NCBI GenBank assembly: GCA_947174495.1
Contig: CAMWJC010000027.1
Location: 1 to 37,415 of the forward strand
Length of the DNA stretch: 37,415 nt
Source: an uncultured Lachnospiraceae bacterium
GTDB taxonomy: Bacteria; Bacillota; Clostridia; Lachnospirales; Lachnospiraceae
Direction of reading: 5' to 3'
Shown piece after piece: positions 1-7,952 of the stretch (position 1 is its first letter; each line of letters begins with the position of its first letter). The notes below the pieces were generated by a model. It was not told the DNA's origin. It did not search any database and saw nothing but the letters and a program-made list of their open reading frames with translations. The translations under genes and the position numbers were made by a program.

Positions 1-98
1 ATGTAGTCCATACCTACACTCTGTGCCACAAACGCTACACCCCAGATAAAGGCGGCCAAAAATAATAAAAAACTGCTCCTTAATGCTGTCTTTCTCAT
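1..98 (-). CDS. EamA/DMT-family transporter, N-terminal fragment
   Basis: Only the first 32 codons lie in the window; the rest is beyond the left edge. The translation begins MRKTALRSSFLLFLAAFIWG and continues into VAFVAQSVGMDY. This is the usual start of drug/metabolite transporter (EamA) permeases: a short basic head, then a first membrane helix containing a WG pair. An AAAGG lies about 13 bases before the chosen ATG, and the ATG five bases further upstream stops after two codons. The gene follows the shikimate-kinase-like gene by 49 bases on the same strand, so it probably belongs to the same leftward operon. The substrate cannot be told from this fragment. Confidence 0.75.
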   Translation of the reverse strand, partial: MRKTALRSSFLLFLAAFIWGVAFVAQSVGMDY

Positions 99-147
99 CT
101 CATTGTCAATCCTTTTGGTATATTTTTAAAAATAATAACAGAAGTTA

Positions 148-651
148 TCATTTCTTCTTATATTGATACGCAATTTCCTCCATAATCTGGCGTACCTCCT
201 TGCCACTGCAATCCACTGTAATGTCCGCATAGTTTTCGTACAAATGAATCCTCTCTTCGTACAGCTCCCCTAAGGTAAAGCCGGGTTTTAACACGACTCC
301 CCTTTCATGCAGATCTCCAAGCCTTTCCTTCAGCTCTTCATAAGGCAGCATCAGATAGACTAACTGCCCCATTTCACCAAAATGCTCCATGGCTTCCTTT
401 CCATAAACCGCACTGCCGCCTGTTGCAATTACTGTCCTCTGAGCTAAGATCGATGAGTTAATCTCATTTTCAAGCGCAAGAAAACCTGCTTCCCCAAACT
501 CCTCAATGAGTTGGTGAAGCAGTTTCCCCGTTTTCTCTTGAATGACCAGATCAGAATCCAGAAACCGATACCCAAGTTTCTTAGCAAGCACCACTCCTGC
601 CGTACTTTTCCCCGATCCGGGCATTCCGATTAAAATTACATTATTTTTCAT
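148..651 (-). CDS. Shikimate-kinase-like P-loop kinase, substrate site altered
   Basis: A 167-residue protein, the normal size of shikimate kinase, with the Walker A loop GMPGSGKST at residues 9-17 and an Asp pair DSD at 32-34. Known shikimate kinases bind shikimate through D34, R58, a GGG loop near 79-81 and R136. Here D34 and a late Arg (ERIHLY) are present, but position 58 is Leu (GFLALE) and the Gly triplet reads GGS at 78-80. The nucleotide fold is clear, but the shikimate site is not intact. This may be a paralogue acting on another substrate. Its ATG overlaps the RidA stop codon (ATGA), so the two are translationally coupled. Naming it aroK would be unsafe. Confidence 0.8.
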   Translation of the reverse strand: MKNNVILIGMPGSGKSTAGVVLAKKLGYRFLDSDLVIQEKTGKLLHQLIEEFGEAGFLALENEINSSILAQRTVIATGGSAVYGKEAMEHFGEMGQLVYLMLPYEELKERLGDLHERGVVLKPGFTLGELYEERIHLYENYADITVDCSGKEVRQIMEEIAYQYKKK

Positions 652-1022
652 AAAACCGCAATCACTTCTACTTCACACAGAACGTTCTTCGGAAGCTGCT
701 TTACCGCCACACAGCTTCTAGCCGGTTTCCCTGTGAAATACTGCTCGTACACGCCGTTAAATGCAGCAAAGTCTTCCATGTCCGCTAAATAACAAGTGGT
801 TTTTACTACATTTTCATAGGTCGTTCCCGCTTCCTTCAAGATTTCTCCCACATTAAGCATTACCTGCTTAGCCTGTGCTGTAATATCCCCTTCCTGGATT
901 TCTCCTGTCTCCGGAATAATAGGGATCTGTCCGGATGCAAACAGCATACCATTTGCAATAATTCCTTGTGAATACGGTCCGATTGCCGCAGGTGCCTTGG
1001 ATGTAGATACTTTAGTTAACAT
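648..1022 (-). CDS. ridA: RidA family reactive enamine/imine deaminase
   Basis: A 124-residue protein of full family length. Signature stretches are AIGPYSQGI near residue 14, LFASGQIP near 27, and the C-terminal ARSCVAVKQLPKNVLCEVEVIA, which supplies the conserved Arg that binds the substrate carboxylate and the Glu of the active site. Family members hydrolyse 2-aminoacrylate and related reactive imines released by PLP enzymes, in the cytoplasm as trimers. GGAGG lies about six bases before the ATG. It overlaps the next gene by four bases and follows a 76-residue unknown by about 70 bases, so it is in an operon. Which PLP enzyme it protects is not shown here. Confidence 0.93.
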   Translation of the reverse strand: MLTKVSTSKAPAAIGPYSQGIIANGMLFASGQIPIIPETGEIQEGDITAQAKQVMLNVGEILKEAGTTYENVVKTTCYLADMEDFAAFNGVYEQYFTGKPARSCVAVKQLPKNVLCEVEVIAVL

Positions 1023-1093
1023 AACTTTCCTCCATTCTTTTCTTTCATTGCTATAGCGCTCTTATTCCTATTTCTCTTCTATAACTGTAAATC

Positions 1094-1324
1094 CTATTCC
1101 TCAAACTGCGCCGTCACGTAAAATCCCCTCTCGTTCTCGATCACACGGACCACAACTCCCTCTTTTGCCGAAAGCCTCTCTCGAAAAGGAATATTCCCTG
1201 ACATGGCAAGGGACGGATCGATGGTGTAGTAATAATTGCTGGGAAGCACTCCCTCGGTTACGGTGATCCGATCCCCTTCTTTCAAAAGACCCGGACGCTC
1301 CATCTTAAATTCCATCTCACGCAT
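1094..1324 (-). CDS. Conserved small protein of unknown function
   Basis: A 76-residue soluble protein beginning MREMEFKMERPGLLKEGDRI. The reading frame has an ATG six bases further upstream, but the ribosome binding site GGAGGA at 1331-1336 would touch that codon directly. It sits six bases before the ATG chosen here. There is no signal peptide and no membrane segment. The middle, GVLPSNYYYTIDPSLAMSG, is rich in Tyr and Pro, and the rest looks like a small beta-sheet protein. I recognise the type as conserved in Lachnospiraceae but know no function. It is the first gene after the promoter at 1346-1374 and probably leads the RidA operon. Confidence 0.75.
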   Translation of the reverse strand: MREMEFKMERPGLLKEGDRITVTEGVLPSNYYYTIDPSLAMSGNIPFRERLSAKEGVVVRVIENERGFYVTAQFEE

Positions 1325-1345
1325 ATGCATTCCTCCATCTTTCTT

Positions 1346-1374
1346 ATTGTAATAGGCTTATCCGCATTTTTCAA
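1346..1374 (-). promoter_or_regulatory. Sigma-A promoter of the 76-aa/RidA operon
   Basis: On the minus strand: TTGAAA at 1369-1374, a 17-base spacer, then TACAAT at 1346-1351. Each box differs from consensus at one position. Transcription would start near 1339, about 15 bases before the ATG at 1324. The site lies in the short gap after the metallo-hydrolase gene, so the operon can be transcribed independently of it. Confidence 0.7.
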
Positions 1375-1414
1375 TCCATTCTTTTGTAAGCGGAGAGTCC
1401 CAAATAGTACCCAT

Positions 1415-2242
1415 TTATTTATTACTGAAAATTCTGTCAGGATGATAAACAATATTCCCATGACCAGGTTTGGCAGTACCACTAGCCACCCATCCAGCAT
1501 CTCCCCTGAATTCCATCGGAATCTTATCACTAACTCCCTTTAAGAGATTTTCGCAGAGAAGAATATTTTCGCTAATAACTTCATGAGCAAGTTCTCCATT
1601 CCCATGTGAAGCCAGCACCTGATCATATTTCCCCTCCAACTTATTCTTAATCCCCATCAAGCTGGCATGATAGTCTTCAATTGTCAGGGAATAATTCTGA
1701 AACATAAATGTATAACTATTACATGCATCACCCAAAAGCAATATTCTTTCTTCAGGCATCAACATAACCAAACTTCCTTTGGTGTGCCCCGGGCAAGCAT
1801 ATATTTCAATGGAAATACCTCCCAAATCAAAAATATCGCCTTCCGCCAAATCATGATAATTTTCAATTGGAACAACCGGGGTGAAATCATTCTCCGTAAT
1901 ATTTATCCCTTTTTCCCCCATCAACAAAAACGCTTCTCTTCGAAACTCATGAGTACAATGTTCCCTATAAATATAAGCGTCCTTCTGACTTATGTAGACA
2001 GATTCTGTTGGAAATTCGGAGGCTCCCATGGCATGATCCACATGTCCGTGTGTCAGAAGAACTTTTATAGGTTTTGATGTCAATTTCTCTACAAACGGAC
2101 GGACAAAACCAATGCCACTGCCGCTATCAAGCAGCACCGCTTCCCTATCTCCTTCTACCAAATACATTAATTCAGAAGAAAATGCATAAATCCGAGTAAT
2201 ATGCTCGCTTACCCTTTCCGCACGAAATTTCAATTCCGCCAT
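1415..2242 (-). CDS. MBL-fold metallo-hydrolase
   Basis: A 275-residue cytoplasmic protein of the metallo-beta-lactamase fold. Metal ligands are visible in order: LLTHGHVDH with HGHVDH at residues 65-70, then ACPGHTKGS with its His, then LLGDAC with the bridging Asp, and finally LASHG near the C terminus. This is the set that holds two zinc (or iron) ions in glyoxalase II-like and related hydrolases. There is no leader peptide. AAAGGAGA precedes the ATG at good spacing. The specific substrate is not evident. The family includes thioesterases, lactonases and phosphodiesterases, and the neighbours give no hint. Confidence 0.88.
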   Translation of the reverse strand: MAELKFRAERVSEHITRIYAFSSELMYLVEGDREAVLLDSGSGIGFVRPFVEKLTSKPIKVLLTHGHVDHAMGASEFPTESVYISQKDAYIYREHCTHEFRREAFLLMGEKGINITENDFTPVVPIENYHDLAEGDIFDLGGISIEIYACPGHTKGSLVMLMPEERILLLGDACNSYTFMFQNYSLTIEDYHASLMGIKNKLEGKYDQVLASHGNGELAHEVISENILLCENLLKGVSDKIPMEFRGDAGWVASGTAKPGHGNIVYHPDRIFSNK

Positions 2243-2293
2243 TTTCCATCTCCTTTACACAAATATCTGTATATGATAAGCGCAGATCTGCAG

Positions 2294-2758
2294 CTATGAA
2301 ACCTTTCGGACTTCATATGGAACAGCATCCACCTTTATACTCCAAAACGCATTCATAAACAATGATATATCAGTTCTCGAAAAAGAGATATTAATTTGCT
2401 CCAAATATAACAGACAGGAGTCCTCTTTTGGTTCAAAATGCAGCCTGTATCTTTCAGTTAAAACCTGATGCTGAAATTCGCCTCGGGAATCTTTAAACCC
2501 TATCTCCATTGCTTTCTCATCAAATTCATAAGGTAATCTATCCTGTGCGTTTTTGAGCCTTAAGATTTCCACAACCCGTTCTTTGGTATGAGGTATACTG
2601 TAAACAAAAGTTACACGCAAACCATCTTTTGAATAAATCCTGTTATTTATTCCTTGCGAATATTTCCTGCTTTCTTTATATTCAATAAACAAGTATAGTA
2701 AAACAAAGCCTATCATCAGGAAGTAACACACCCAAAACCACAACATCATATTGTCCAA
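2294..2758 (-). CDS. Membrane-anchored protein of unknown function
   Basis: A 154-residue protein with a single hydrophobic helix at about residues 5-25 (LWFWVCYFLMIGFVLLYLF), followed by a soluble domain of about 125 residues with alternating beta-like stretches. The start is a TTG codon at 2756-2758, supported by AGAGGA eight bases upstream. That binding site lies just after the stop of the preceding TPR gene, 12 bases away, so the pair is likely translated from one message. The first in-frame ATG is nine bases later and has worse spacing. I recognise no domain. A role together with the zinc-ribbon/TPR protein is an inference from position only. Confidence 0.65.
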   Translation of the reverse strand: MDNMMLWFWVCYFLMIGFVLLYLFIEYKESRKYSQGINNRIYSKDGLRVTFVYSIPHTKERVVEILRLKNAQDRLPYEFDEKAMEIGFKDSRGEFQHQVLTERYRLHFEPKEDSCLLYLEQINISFSRTDISLFMNAFWSIKVDAVPYEVRKVS

Positions 2759-2770
2759 TCTTTTCGTCCT

Positions 2771-3931
2771 CTACTCACCTACATAATAATCCTCAAGCGT
2801 CATCTTCCCATCCAGGAAATCATAAAGATCTTCATCAAACAGGTAATCCTCAGCCTCATACTCCTTAGCAAGCTCTTTTGCCTCATCTGCCCTGCCATTT
2901 GCTGCCAGTGCAATAATATAAGTATCGATTACATAATCACCCTCCTCATACATTTCATAAGCCCGGGTCGCATAATCAAGTCCCTTTTCCAGATTGCCCT
3001 CTACCAGCTCCAGAGTAGCATAAGAGCGCAATATCGAATAATCCTCTTTATTTACTGCATATACTTCCTCAAGTATTTGCCTTGCCTGCTCCAAATCCCC
3101 CTGTCTGCGGCAGTTGGTGGCAATCTGCGCCTGTGCATTAAAATAATAGGGATTAATGGCGATACATTCCTTCAGGTAATTAATTCTTGTCTCATCATCT
3201 GCCGTCATGCTCCCTATACAATAATAGAGCAGCGCCTGATCATAATCACTGTTTCCAAGATATTCCGCCATAATCCGGCAATATTCATCCATTATTTCAT
3301 ATGGATCTCCATCCTCACCTATATCCTCATATATCTGATTTATAGTCTCATCATTTAAATCACAGGTATCATAATATATATTAAGTTCATTCACATATCT
3401 GTTCAATCTTCGATACTGTTTATCAGAAATATCTTTTTCAGCTATGTACTGGTTGATCGCATAGGCCGCATAATCATAATAAGCGTACTGCATAGCAAGG
3501 TCCGTAAGCTTAAATGCCGTACTGATATCCTCAGGATCCTCCTCCAATGCGGAAAGTAGTTCATTCATCTCGGTGAGAATATATCCGTCCTCCGCTAAAC
3601 TGTCTTCCATATTTTGATCCTCTCCTAAATCGGAAGTATTTTGAACAGTTTGTATGTCCTGAGTATCCTCAACTTTAGATTTTTTCATAAACACAAAGAA
3701 TGACACTCCGGCAACGAGAAAAACAATCAATGCCAGTGTACCGGCAATACAAACTACTTTGCGTTTCTTTTGTCTATTCAACTCTTCTCTGCACTGCTTA
3801 CAATAAACGGACTTTGGATCCTCACTACGATCTATCGCTCTGCGTTTACAATTTTCACAAAGACCATAACTCGTGTTATCAAACGGATCTCCACTATATC
3901 CTGTCCACCATTCGTTTCCCTGATTTTCCAT
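2771..3931 (-). CDS. Zinc-ribbon, single-pass membrane protein with TPR-like repeats
   Basis: A 386-residue protein. It begins with a four-Cys zinc ribbon (CENCKRR near residue 25, then YCKQCREEL), followed by a membrane helix (VVCIAGTLALIVFLVAGVSFFVF, near residues 60-82). An acidic linker leads to about 270 residues of helical pairs such as YYFNAQAQIATNCRRQGDLEQA and YSILRSYATLELVEGNLEKG, typical of tetratricopeptide repeats. The ribbon should be cytoplasmic and the repeats outside. GGAGG at 3937-3941 lies five bases before the ATG chosen here; an in-frame ATG nine codons upstream has no good site. TPR repeats bind proteins, but no partner can be named. It leads a two-gene unit with the 154-residue protein. 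Confidence 0.8.
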   Translation of the reverse strand: MENQGNEWWTGYSGDPFDNTSYGLCENCKRRAIDRSEDPKSVYCKQCREELNRQKKRKVVCIAGTLALIVFLVAGVSFFVFMKKSKVEDTQDIQTVQNTSDLGEDQNMEDSLAEDGYILTEMNELLSALEEDPEDISTAFKLTDLAMQYAYYDYAAYAINQYIAEKDISDKQYRRLNRYVNELNIYYDTCDLNDETINQIYEDIGEDGDPYEIMDEYCRIMAEYLGNSDYDQALLYYCIGSMTADDETRINYLKECIAINPYYFNAQAQIATNCRRQGDLEQARQILEEVYAVNKEDYSILRSYATLELVEGNLEKGLDYATRAYEMYEEGDYVIDTYIIALAANGRADEAKELAKEYEAEDYLFDEDLYDFLDGKMTLEDYYVGE

Positions 3932-3982
3932 TTTTTCCTCCGTATCTGCTTCTTTCATAATTAGTGTCTTCTTTCCGTTTAA

Positions 3983-4012
3983 GTATAGTACAGTGAAAGG
4001 GTCCTTCGCAAC
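3983..4012 (-). promoter_or_regulatory. Sigma-A promoter of the zinc-ribbon/TPR gene
   Basis: Minus strand TTGCGA (4007-4012), an 18-base spacer, and TATACT (3983-3988). The start of transcription would fall near 3976, about 45 bases before the chosen ATG. The promoter lies between the gene and the palindromic repeat at 4059-4237. Confidence 0.55.
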
Positions 4013-4058
4013 ATCTTTCAGAATCGCCCGGAAGAAATTTCTCCAACTGTTACATTGT

Positions 4059-4237
4059 TAAATTAACGTTTAGCTGAGTTTCCAGTTGGGCTTTGCGTCA
4101 TTCAACAACCCAGCACAGAATAAAATAAATCCTTAAGGAACCAATTCGCGCACGCTTTATCAAGCGTGGTGACGTAGGATTTATTTTATTCTGTGCGGTC
4201 GTTTCACATACGCATTCCCTAACTAAACGTTAATTTA
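4059..4237. repeat. 179-bp palindromic intergenic element (MITE-like)
   Basis: This element fills most of the 300-base gap between the TPR gene and spoVAB. Its ends are perfect 15-bp inverted repeats, TAAATTAACGTTTAG at 4059-4073 and its complement at 4223-4237. Inside, 4113-4133 and 4176-4196 form a perfect 21-bp inverted repeat starting GCACAGAATAAAATAAATCC. At the centre is a 7-bp hairpin, CACGCTT/AAGCGTG with loop TATC (4151-4168). The arms between the ends and the 21-bp stem are also partly complementary but unequal (39 versus 26 bases). Each end carries an outer TA, as would be left by TA-targeting transposases. There is no open reading frame. The spoVAB stop codon uses the right end. 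Confidence 0.75.
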
Positions 4238-4729
4238 CTGCCCCGTAAGAAAAATCCCCTTTGCAAAATATATCAGGCTTCCCGCCAGCTTTCCCAGCGC
4301 TGCCGCTGTCACCGCCACTCCAAGCCCATGCCGGAAACCGATTCTTCTTGCAAAAATAGGAATGGAATTTAGCATTTCTGCAATCGCAAGTGCAAGACAT
4401 CCTACAAACATTCCTGCAAAAATACCGAAAATAATGAAAAACAAATTCCCGCCTACCTGAATAAACGCCTCAGTAGAGCCGCCAAATACCTGTTTCTCGC
4501 GCAGGGCACTTCCAATGTTTAACCAGTCATAAAACACACTGCAGAAGCCGCCTGTCAGAGTTCCCAGTACCACTGCTTCTTCCAGCATAAATATCTTTTT
4601 GGCCACGTGCATTTTTCCTGCAAACCGCGGAATCAATCCTACGGATACAAGCACCGTAAATACGCCTGCTGACGCCAGAAAGCCGAAGCTTAGACCGCAG
4701 ACACACAAAAAAATCTGTTTAAGAAGCAT
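4235..4729 (-). CDS. spoVAB: Stage V sporulation protein AB
   Basis: A 164-residue integral membrane protein with about four hydrophobic stretches and the family-like run MLEEAVVLGTLTGGFCSVFYDW. Late-sporulation SpoVA proteins sit in the forespore inner membrane and take part in moving calcium dipicolinate into the spore. The ATG at 4727-4729 overlaps the end of spoVAA by 11 bases, and GGAGG lies 12 bases upstream of it. The reading frame also allows a TTG one codon earlier. The stop codon TAA (4235-4237) coincides with the terminal repeat of the palindromic element, which may have been inserted at the gene end. No further spoVA gene follows. Confidence 0.88.
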   Translation of the reverse strand: MLLKQIFLCVCGLSFGFLASAGVFTVLVSVGLIPRFAGKMHVAKKIFMLEEAVVLGTLTGGFCSVFYDWLNIGSALREKQVFGGSTEAFIQVGGNLFFIIFGIFAGMFVGCLALAIAEMLNSIPIFARRIGFRHGLGVAVTAAALGKLAGSLIYFAKGIFLTGQ

Positions 4730-5348
4730 CAATGCTTTTTCCCTCCCTGTCAGCCGTTTCGATAAGCGCTTTATTTACATCTGTTTCATAAACCCGCATT
4801 TCTACCTCAATGGGCGTAGGATCTTTCGTAATCCGTCTGCCGCCGATATGATTAAAAAACAGGATAATTCCAATTGCAAGTCCCAGTGAATAGGAAATTT
4901 CCAAGATGCTGTATCCGTCAGAAGCAGTCCCCATCACCAGCTCATAGACTTTGGAAAAAATCTTATTGATACTGATATCATTATGAAATGCCATGATCGT
5001 AAAGCCGGTTCCAAAAAAGCTGATTGCCGCCACAAAAATCATTTTCAGTATCTGAACCGGCCCTTTATGCTTGTTTACATTTATCAATTCTATTAATGTA
5101 GCATTTTCTCCTACACTGATTACCGTAATTCCGGCACATTCCTTTTCCATCAGCTCTATCACCTTTAATACGCTGATCACCTGACGTTTCTGCTCATTTT
5201 CATGAAAATGATGCACCCTGACCGCTTTAACTCTGGCACTGATATTCTTATCTGCACAATAAACGGAGGCAATGTCCTTCACACTCACCTGTGGCTGCAT
5301 TACCTCCGCGTTTTGTTCTGCTTTTAAGTAAACAATTGTGTTCGCCAT
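4719..5348 (-). CDS. spoVAA: Stage V sporulation protein AA
   Basis: A 209-residue protein with an N-terminal soluble domain (about residues 1-110, beginning MANTIVYLKAEQNAEV) and two C-terminal membrane helices (MIFVAAISFFGTGFTIMAF and a segment near YSLGLAIGIILFF). This matches the usual SpoVAA layout. The ATG at 5346-5348 is preferred because AGAGG lies six bases upstream. An in-frame ATG six codons earlier lies before that site and close behind a hairpin. It forms a two-gene unit with spoVAB. The promoter at 5403-5431 matches a forespore sigma-G site very well, so expression is expected only in the developing spore. Confidence 0.88.
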   Translation of the reverse strand: MANTIVYLKAEQNAEVMQPQVSVKDIASVYCADKNISARVKAVRVHHFHENEQKRQVISVLKVIELMEKECAGITVISVGENATLIELINVNKHKGPVQILKMIFVAAISFFGTGFTIMAFHNDISINKIFSKVYELVMGTASDGYSILEISYSLGLAIGIILFFNHIGGRRITKDPTPIEVEMRVYETDVNKALIETADREGKSIDAS

Positions 5349-5367
5349 CCTGCACCTCTGCTTCATT

Positions 5368-5384
5368 CCCGCAGCTATTGCGGG
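5368..5384. terminator. Small GC hairpin in the spoVAA leader
   Basis: CCCGCA and TGCGGG form a 6-bp stem around a 5-base loop. On the plus strand it is followed by five Ts and could end antisense transcripts. On the minus strand it lies in the spoVAA leader, eight bases upstream of the AGAGG ribosome binding site, and has no T run after it. Confidence 0.5.
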
Positions 5385-5402
5385 TTTTTGCTTTCTACCG
5401 GT

Positions 5403-5431
5403 TAGTATGACCGCACTTTTGTTTTCTATTC
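5403..5431 (-). promoter_or_regulatory. Sigma-G-type forespore promoter of spoVAA-spoVAB
   Basis: Minus strand GAATA (5427-5431), a 17-base spacer, and CATACTA (5403-5409). The Bacillus subtilis sigma-G consensus is about GHATR, 17-18 bases, CATNHTA, so every defined base matches. The -35 element sits two bases past the stop codon of the upstream gene. Related sites precede spoVAD and spoVAC. Confidence 0.7.
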
Positions 5432-5432
5432 T

Positions 5433-6509
5433 TTATTTTAATATGAACTGCATCAGAACCGGGTCATGATCCGAAAACTCATATCCCCAATCCATATTAT
5501 TATAAAAATTCACCTCCACATTATCCGAAACAATGAATCCGTCCAGTGTGACTGTATAAGTGTGCCCCTCTTCATATGGCTCATTGGCATTTCTACAGGA
5601 ATTGTGCTCTACATCCTGAGGCTTTGCTGAATCAATTGCCATATGAAATCCTTCCGGAAGTCCCTCTTTTGGAAAAGGATATGCCCACTCTGGTGCATTC
5701 TCCTGATTGTCCGACTTCAGATTATGATTAAAATCACCACCACAGATTACATAATTGCCCCGCGCATAATCCGCTTCCATGTCCTGATACAATGTAGCAA
5801 GCTGACCTTCCCTGATCGCATCATTGCTTCCATAAGCTGACATATGGATATTATAAATACACAACTGCTTATCATTTTCCGTCAAAATACGGGAAATAGA
5901 ATAACACCTGTCCAGATCAAGAATTTTACTGAACGACTCTGAGACTGGAAGACTTCTTCTCATAGAATCCTTGATCTCTTCTCTGGAATATGTCACCAGC
6001 CCGCTCTTACTTGCTCCATGAGGCTGCCATGGTGGATAAAACAAAAACGGAGAATCATAAGCCTGAGCATAGTCATAATAATAACCTCTTACAAACTGAT
6101 TCAGAAGCTCCAGTTCATCCACATGATAGCTTCTGGTGCTGTCACGATCCACTTCCTGCAGCAGAATAAAATCCGGATTAACATTGGTAATGATCTCACC
6201 CATAGCGGAAACCCCTGCCAAGACACTCTCCTCATCCTTGGCCCATGAGGATTTTCCGCCATCCATAAAGAAACTGAAATCCTTTCGATATGCACCAAAC
6301 CCAATATTATAAGTAAGAATCAAATAATCTCCGCCCTCTTTCAGGCTAAAATCCTCATCAAAGTAAGTGTTCGCGCCGCTCCTGTTAACTTCAAGGGTCA
6401 AATTGTCTGGCAGACGATAATAAGAATGAAACACATACCATATATATGCTCCCAGTACCACTATCAAAACAGATGTTATTATTAAAACACGTTTTAATAT
6501 TTTCTTCAA
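5433..6509 (-). CDS. Membrane-anchored endonuclease/exonuclease/phosphatase-fold protein
   Basis: About 358 residues: an N-terminal membrane helix (VLIITSVLIVVLGAYIWYVF), then an EEP-superfamily domain. Motifs in order are LTYNIGFG, FILLQEVD (the metal-binding Glu), CGGDFNHNL (the catalytic Asp and Asn) and SDHDPVLMQF (the terminal Asp-His). EEP enzymes cleave phosphodiester or phosphate-ester bonds in nucleic acids, inositol phosphates or sphingomyelin. The membrane anchor suggests an extracytoplasmic domain. AGAGGA precedes a TTG start at 6507-6509 by seven bases; a TTG six codons earlier is possible but has no binding site. It has its own promoter at 6624-6652. The substrate is unknown. 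Confidence 0.82.
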   Translation of the reverse strand: MKKILKRVLIITSVLIVVLGAYIWYVFHSYYRLPDNLTLEVNRSGANTYFDEDFSLKEGGDYLILTYNIGFGAYRKDFSFFMDGGKSSWAKDEESVLAGVSAMGEIITNVNPDFILLQEVDRDSTRSYHVDELELLNQFVRGYYYDYAQAYDSPFLFYPPWQPHGASKSGLVTYSREEIKDSMRRSLPVSESFSKILDLDRCYSISRILTENDKQLCIYNIHMSAYGSNDAIREGQLATLYQDMEADYARGNYVICGGDFNHNLKSDNQENAPEWAYPFPKEGLPEGFHMAIDSAKPQDVEHNSCRNANEPYEEGHTYTVTLDGFIVSDNVEVNFYNNMDWGYEFSDHDPVLMQFILK

Positions 6510-6623
6510 TGTTTCTTCCTCTTTCAATCCATATTTTCATTAATAACATGTATATTTTACTCTATCTGAATTATCATAACATGAATCGCTCACAAATCCA
6601 ATTATCTTTTGTCTGCTGACCTA

Positions 6624-6652
6624 ATCATACCTTAGTCGCATAGGCTTTTCAA
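6624..6652 (-). promoter_or_regulatory. Sigma-A promoter of the EEP-fold gene
   Basis: Minus strand TTGAAA (6647-6652), a 17-base spacer, and TATGAT (6624-6629). The -35 box overlaps the tyrS stop codon. Transcription would start near 6617, about 108 bases before the coding start. I see no tyrS terminator in the gap, so read-through is also possible. Confidence 0.6.
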
Positions 6653-7884
6653 GCATTATCCGGGTTCAAGACCGCCCTGTGAAATACCTTTTTCCCCTTT
6701 CGGATTACCACGCCTTCTGAAAGCCTGTTTACCGTGACCTCAAATTCCGGAGAACTGACTTTTTCTTCGTCTACACCTACACCGCCCTGAACTACCAGTC
6801 TTCTCGCCTCGCTTCTGCTGCCTGCCAGCTTACAGCAGACTAACAGATCCAGTATATTCATTCCCTGCTGCGCACCAGCCGGCAATTCAATTACGGTAGA
6901 AGGCATATTCTCATCTCTCCCTTGCCCAGAAAATAATGCCCTTGCCGTCTCTCTTGCCTTCACCGCTTCCTGCTCCCCATGAACCAGCGCGGTCAGATCG
7001 TAAGCCAGAATCTCTTTCTTTTCATTGATCCGGCTATCCTCCCAATGCTCCATCTCCTCAATCTCCTCAAGAGGAAGGAAGGTCAGCATACGGATAAATT
7101 TCATCACATCCGCATCCGCAACATTTCTCCAATATTGGTAAAATTCATAAGGCGATGTTTTATCCGGATCAAGCCACACGGCCCCTTTGACCGTCTTTCC
7201 CATTTTATCTCCTTCACTGTTCATTAAAAGATTAATCGTCATGGCATAAGCATTCTTTCCGGTTTTTCTTCGAATCAATTCGGTTCCCGCAAGCATATTG
7301 CTCCACTGATCGTCTCCTCCAAACTGCATATTACAGCCATAGTGTTCATGCAGGTAAAGGAAATCGTAGGACTGCATGATCATGTAATTAAACTCCAAAA
7401 AGCTAAGTCCCTTCTCCATACGCTGCTTATAACACTCTGCCCGAAGCATGTTATTGACAGAAAAGCAGGCGCCGACGTCACGAAGCAGTTCCACGTATTT
7501 CAAATCCAGAAGCCAGTCTGCATTATTCACAACAATAGCTTCATCCTCATCAAAATCTATAAAACGTCCTATCTGCCTTCGGAAGCAGGCACAGTTATGC
7601 TTGATCGTTTCCGGTGTCATCATCGTGCGCATATCCGTTTTTCCGGACGGATCTCCTACAAATCCTGTACCTCCGCCCAAAAGAACAACCGGTTTATTCC
7701 CCGCCATCTGCAGACGCTTCATCAAGCAAAGTGTCATAAAATGGCCAATATGCAGGGAATCGGCTGTGGGATCATAGCCGATATAAAATCTGGCTCCTCC
7801 CTTATTGATCAGTTCTCTGATCTCCTGCTCATCCGTCACCTGAGCAATCAGGCCTCTTGCCTGTAATTCTTCATAGATTTCCAT
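6649..7884 (-). CDS. tyrS: Tyrosine--tRNA ligase
   Basis: A 411-residue class I aminoacyl-tRNA synthetase that charges tRNA-Tyr with tyrosine. HIGH is at residues 45-48 (DSLHIGHFM) after the Tyr-binding FYIGYDPTA. The second signature appears as GDKMGKT. Between them are the tyrosine-specific NYMIMQSYDF and GGDDQWSN. A C-terminal S4 RNA-binding domain is visible (LVCCKLAGSRSEARRLVVQGGV). The start at 7882-7884 is set by AAAGGAGG seven bases upstream; the longer reading frame of 11 extra codons has no binding site. A T-box leader precedes the gene, so it is controlled by uncharged tRNA-Tyr. Confidence 0.97.
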   Translation of the reverse strand: MEIYEELQARGLIAQVTDEQEIRELINKGGARFYIGYDPTADSLHIGHFMTLCLMKRLQMAGNKPVVLLGGGTGFVGDPSGKTDMRTMMTPETIKHNCACFRRQIGRFIDFDEDEAIVVNNADWLLDLKYVELLRDVGACFSVNNMLRAECYKQRMEKGLSFLEFNYMIMQSYDFLYLHEHYGCNMQFGGDDQWSNMLAGTELIRRKTGKNAYAMTINLLMNSEGDKMGKTVKGAVWLDPDKTSPYEFYQYWRNVADADVMKFIRMLTFLPLEEIEEMEHWEDSRINEKKEILAYDLTALVHGEQEAVKARETARALFSGQGRDENMPSTVIELPAGAQQGMNILDLLVCCKLAGSRSEARRLVVQGGVGVDEEKVSSPEFEVTVNRLSEGVVIRKGKKVFHRAVLNPDNA

Positions 7885-7952
7885 ACTCTTTCCTCCTTTT
7901 GATTGTCCAAGCGGCAATAACAGAATTCCAGCTTTGCTTATGCCTTCCGCGC

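Noticed and set aside
2282-2291. GCAGATCTGC palindrome upstream of the metallo-hydrolase
   Set aside because: Only ten bases long and without a second copy or a nearby regulator; such a site is expected by chance.
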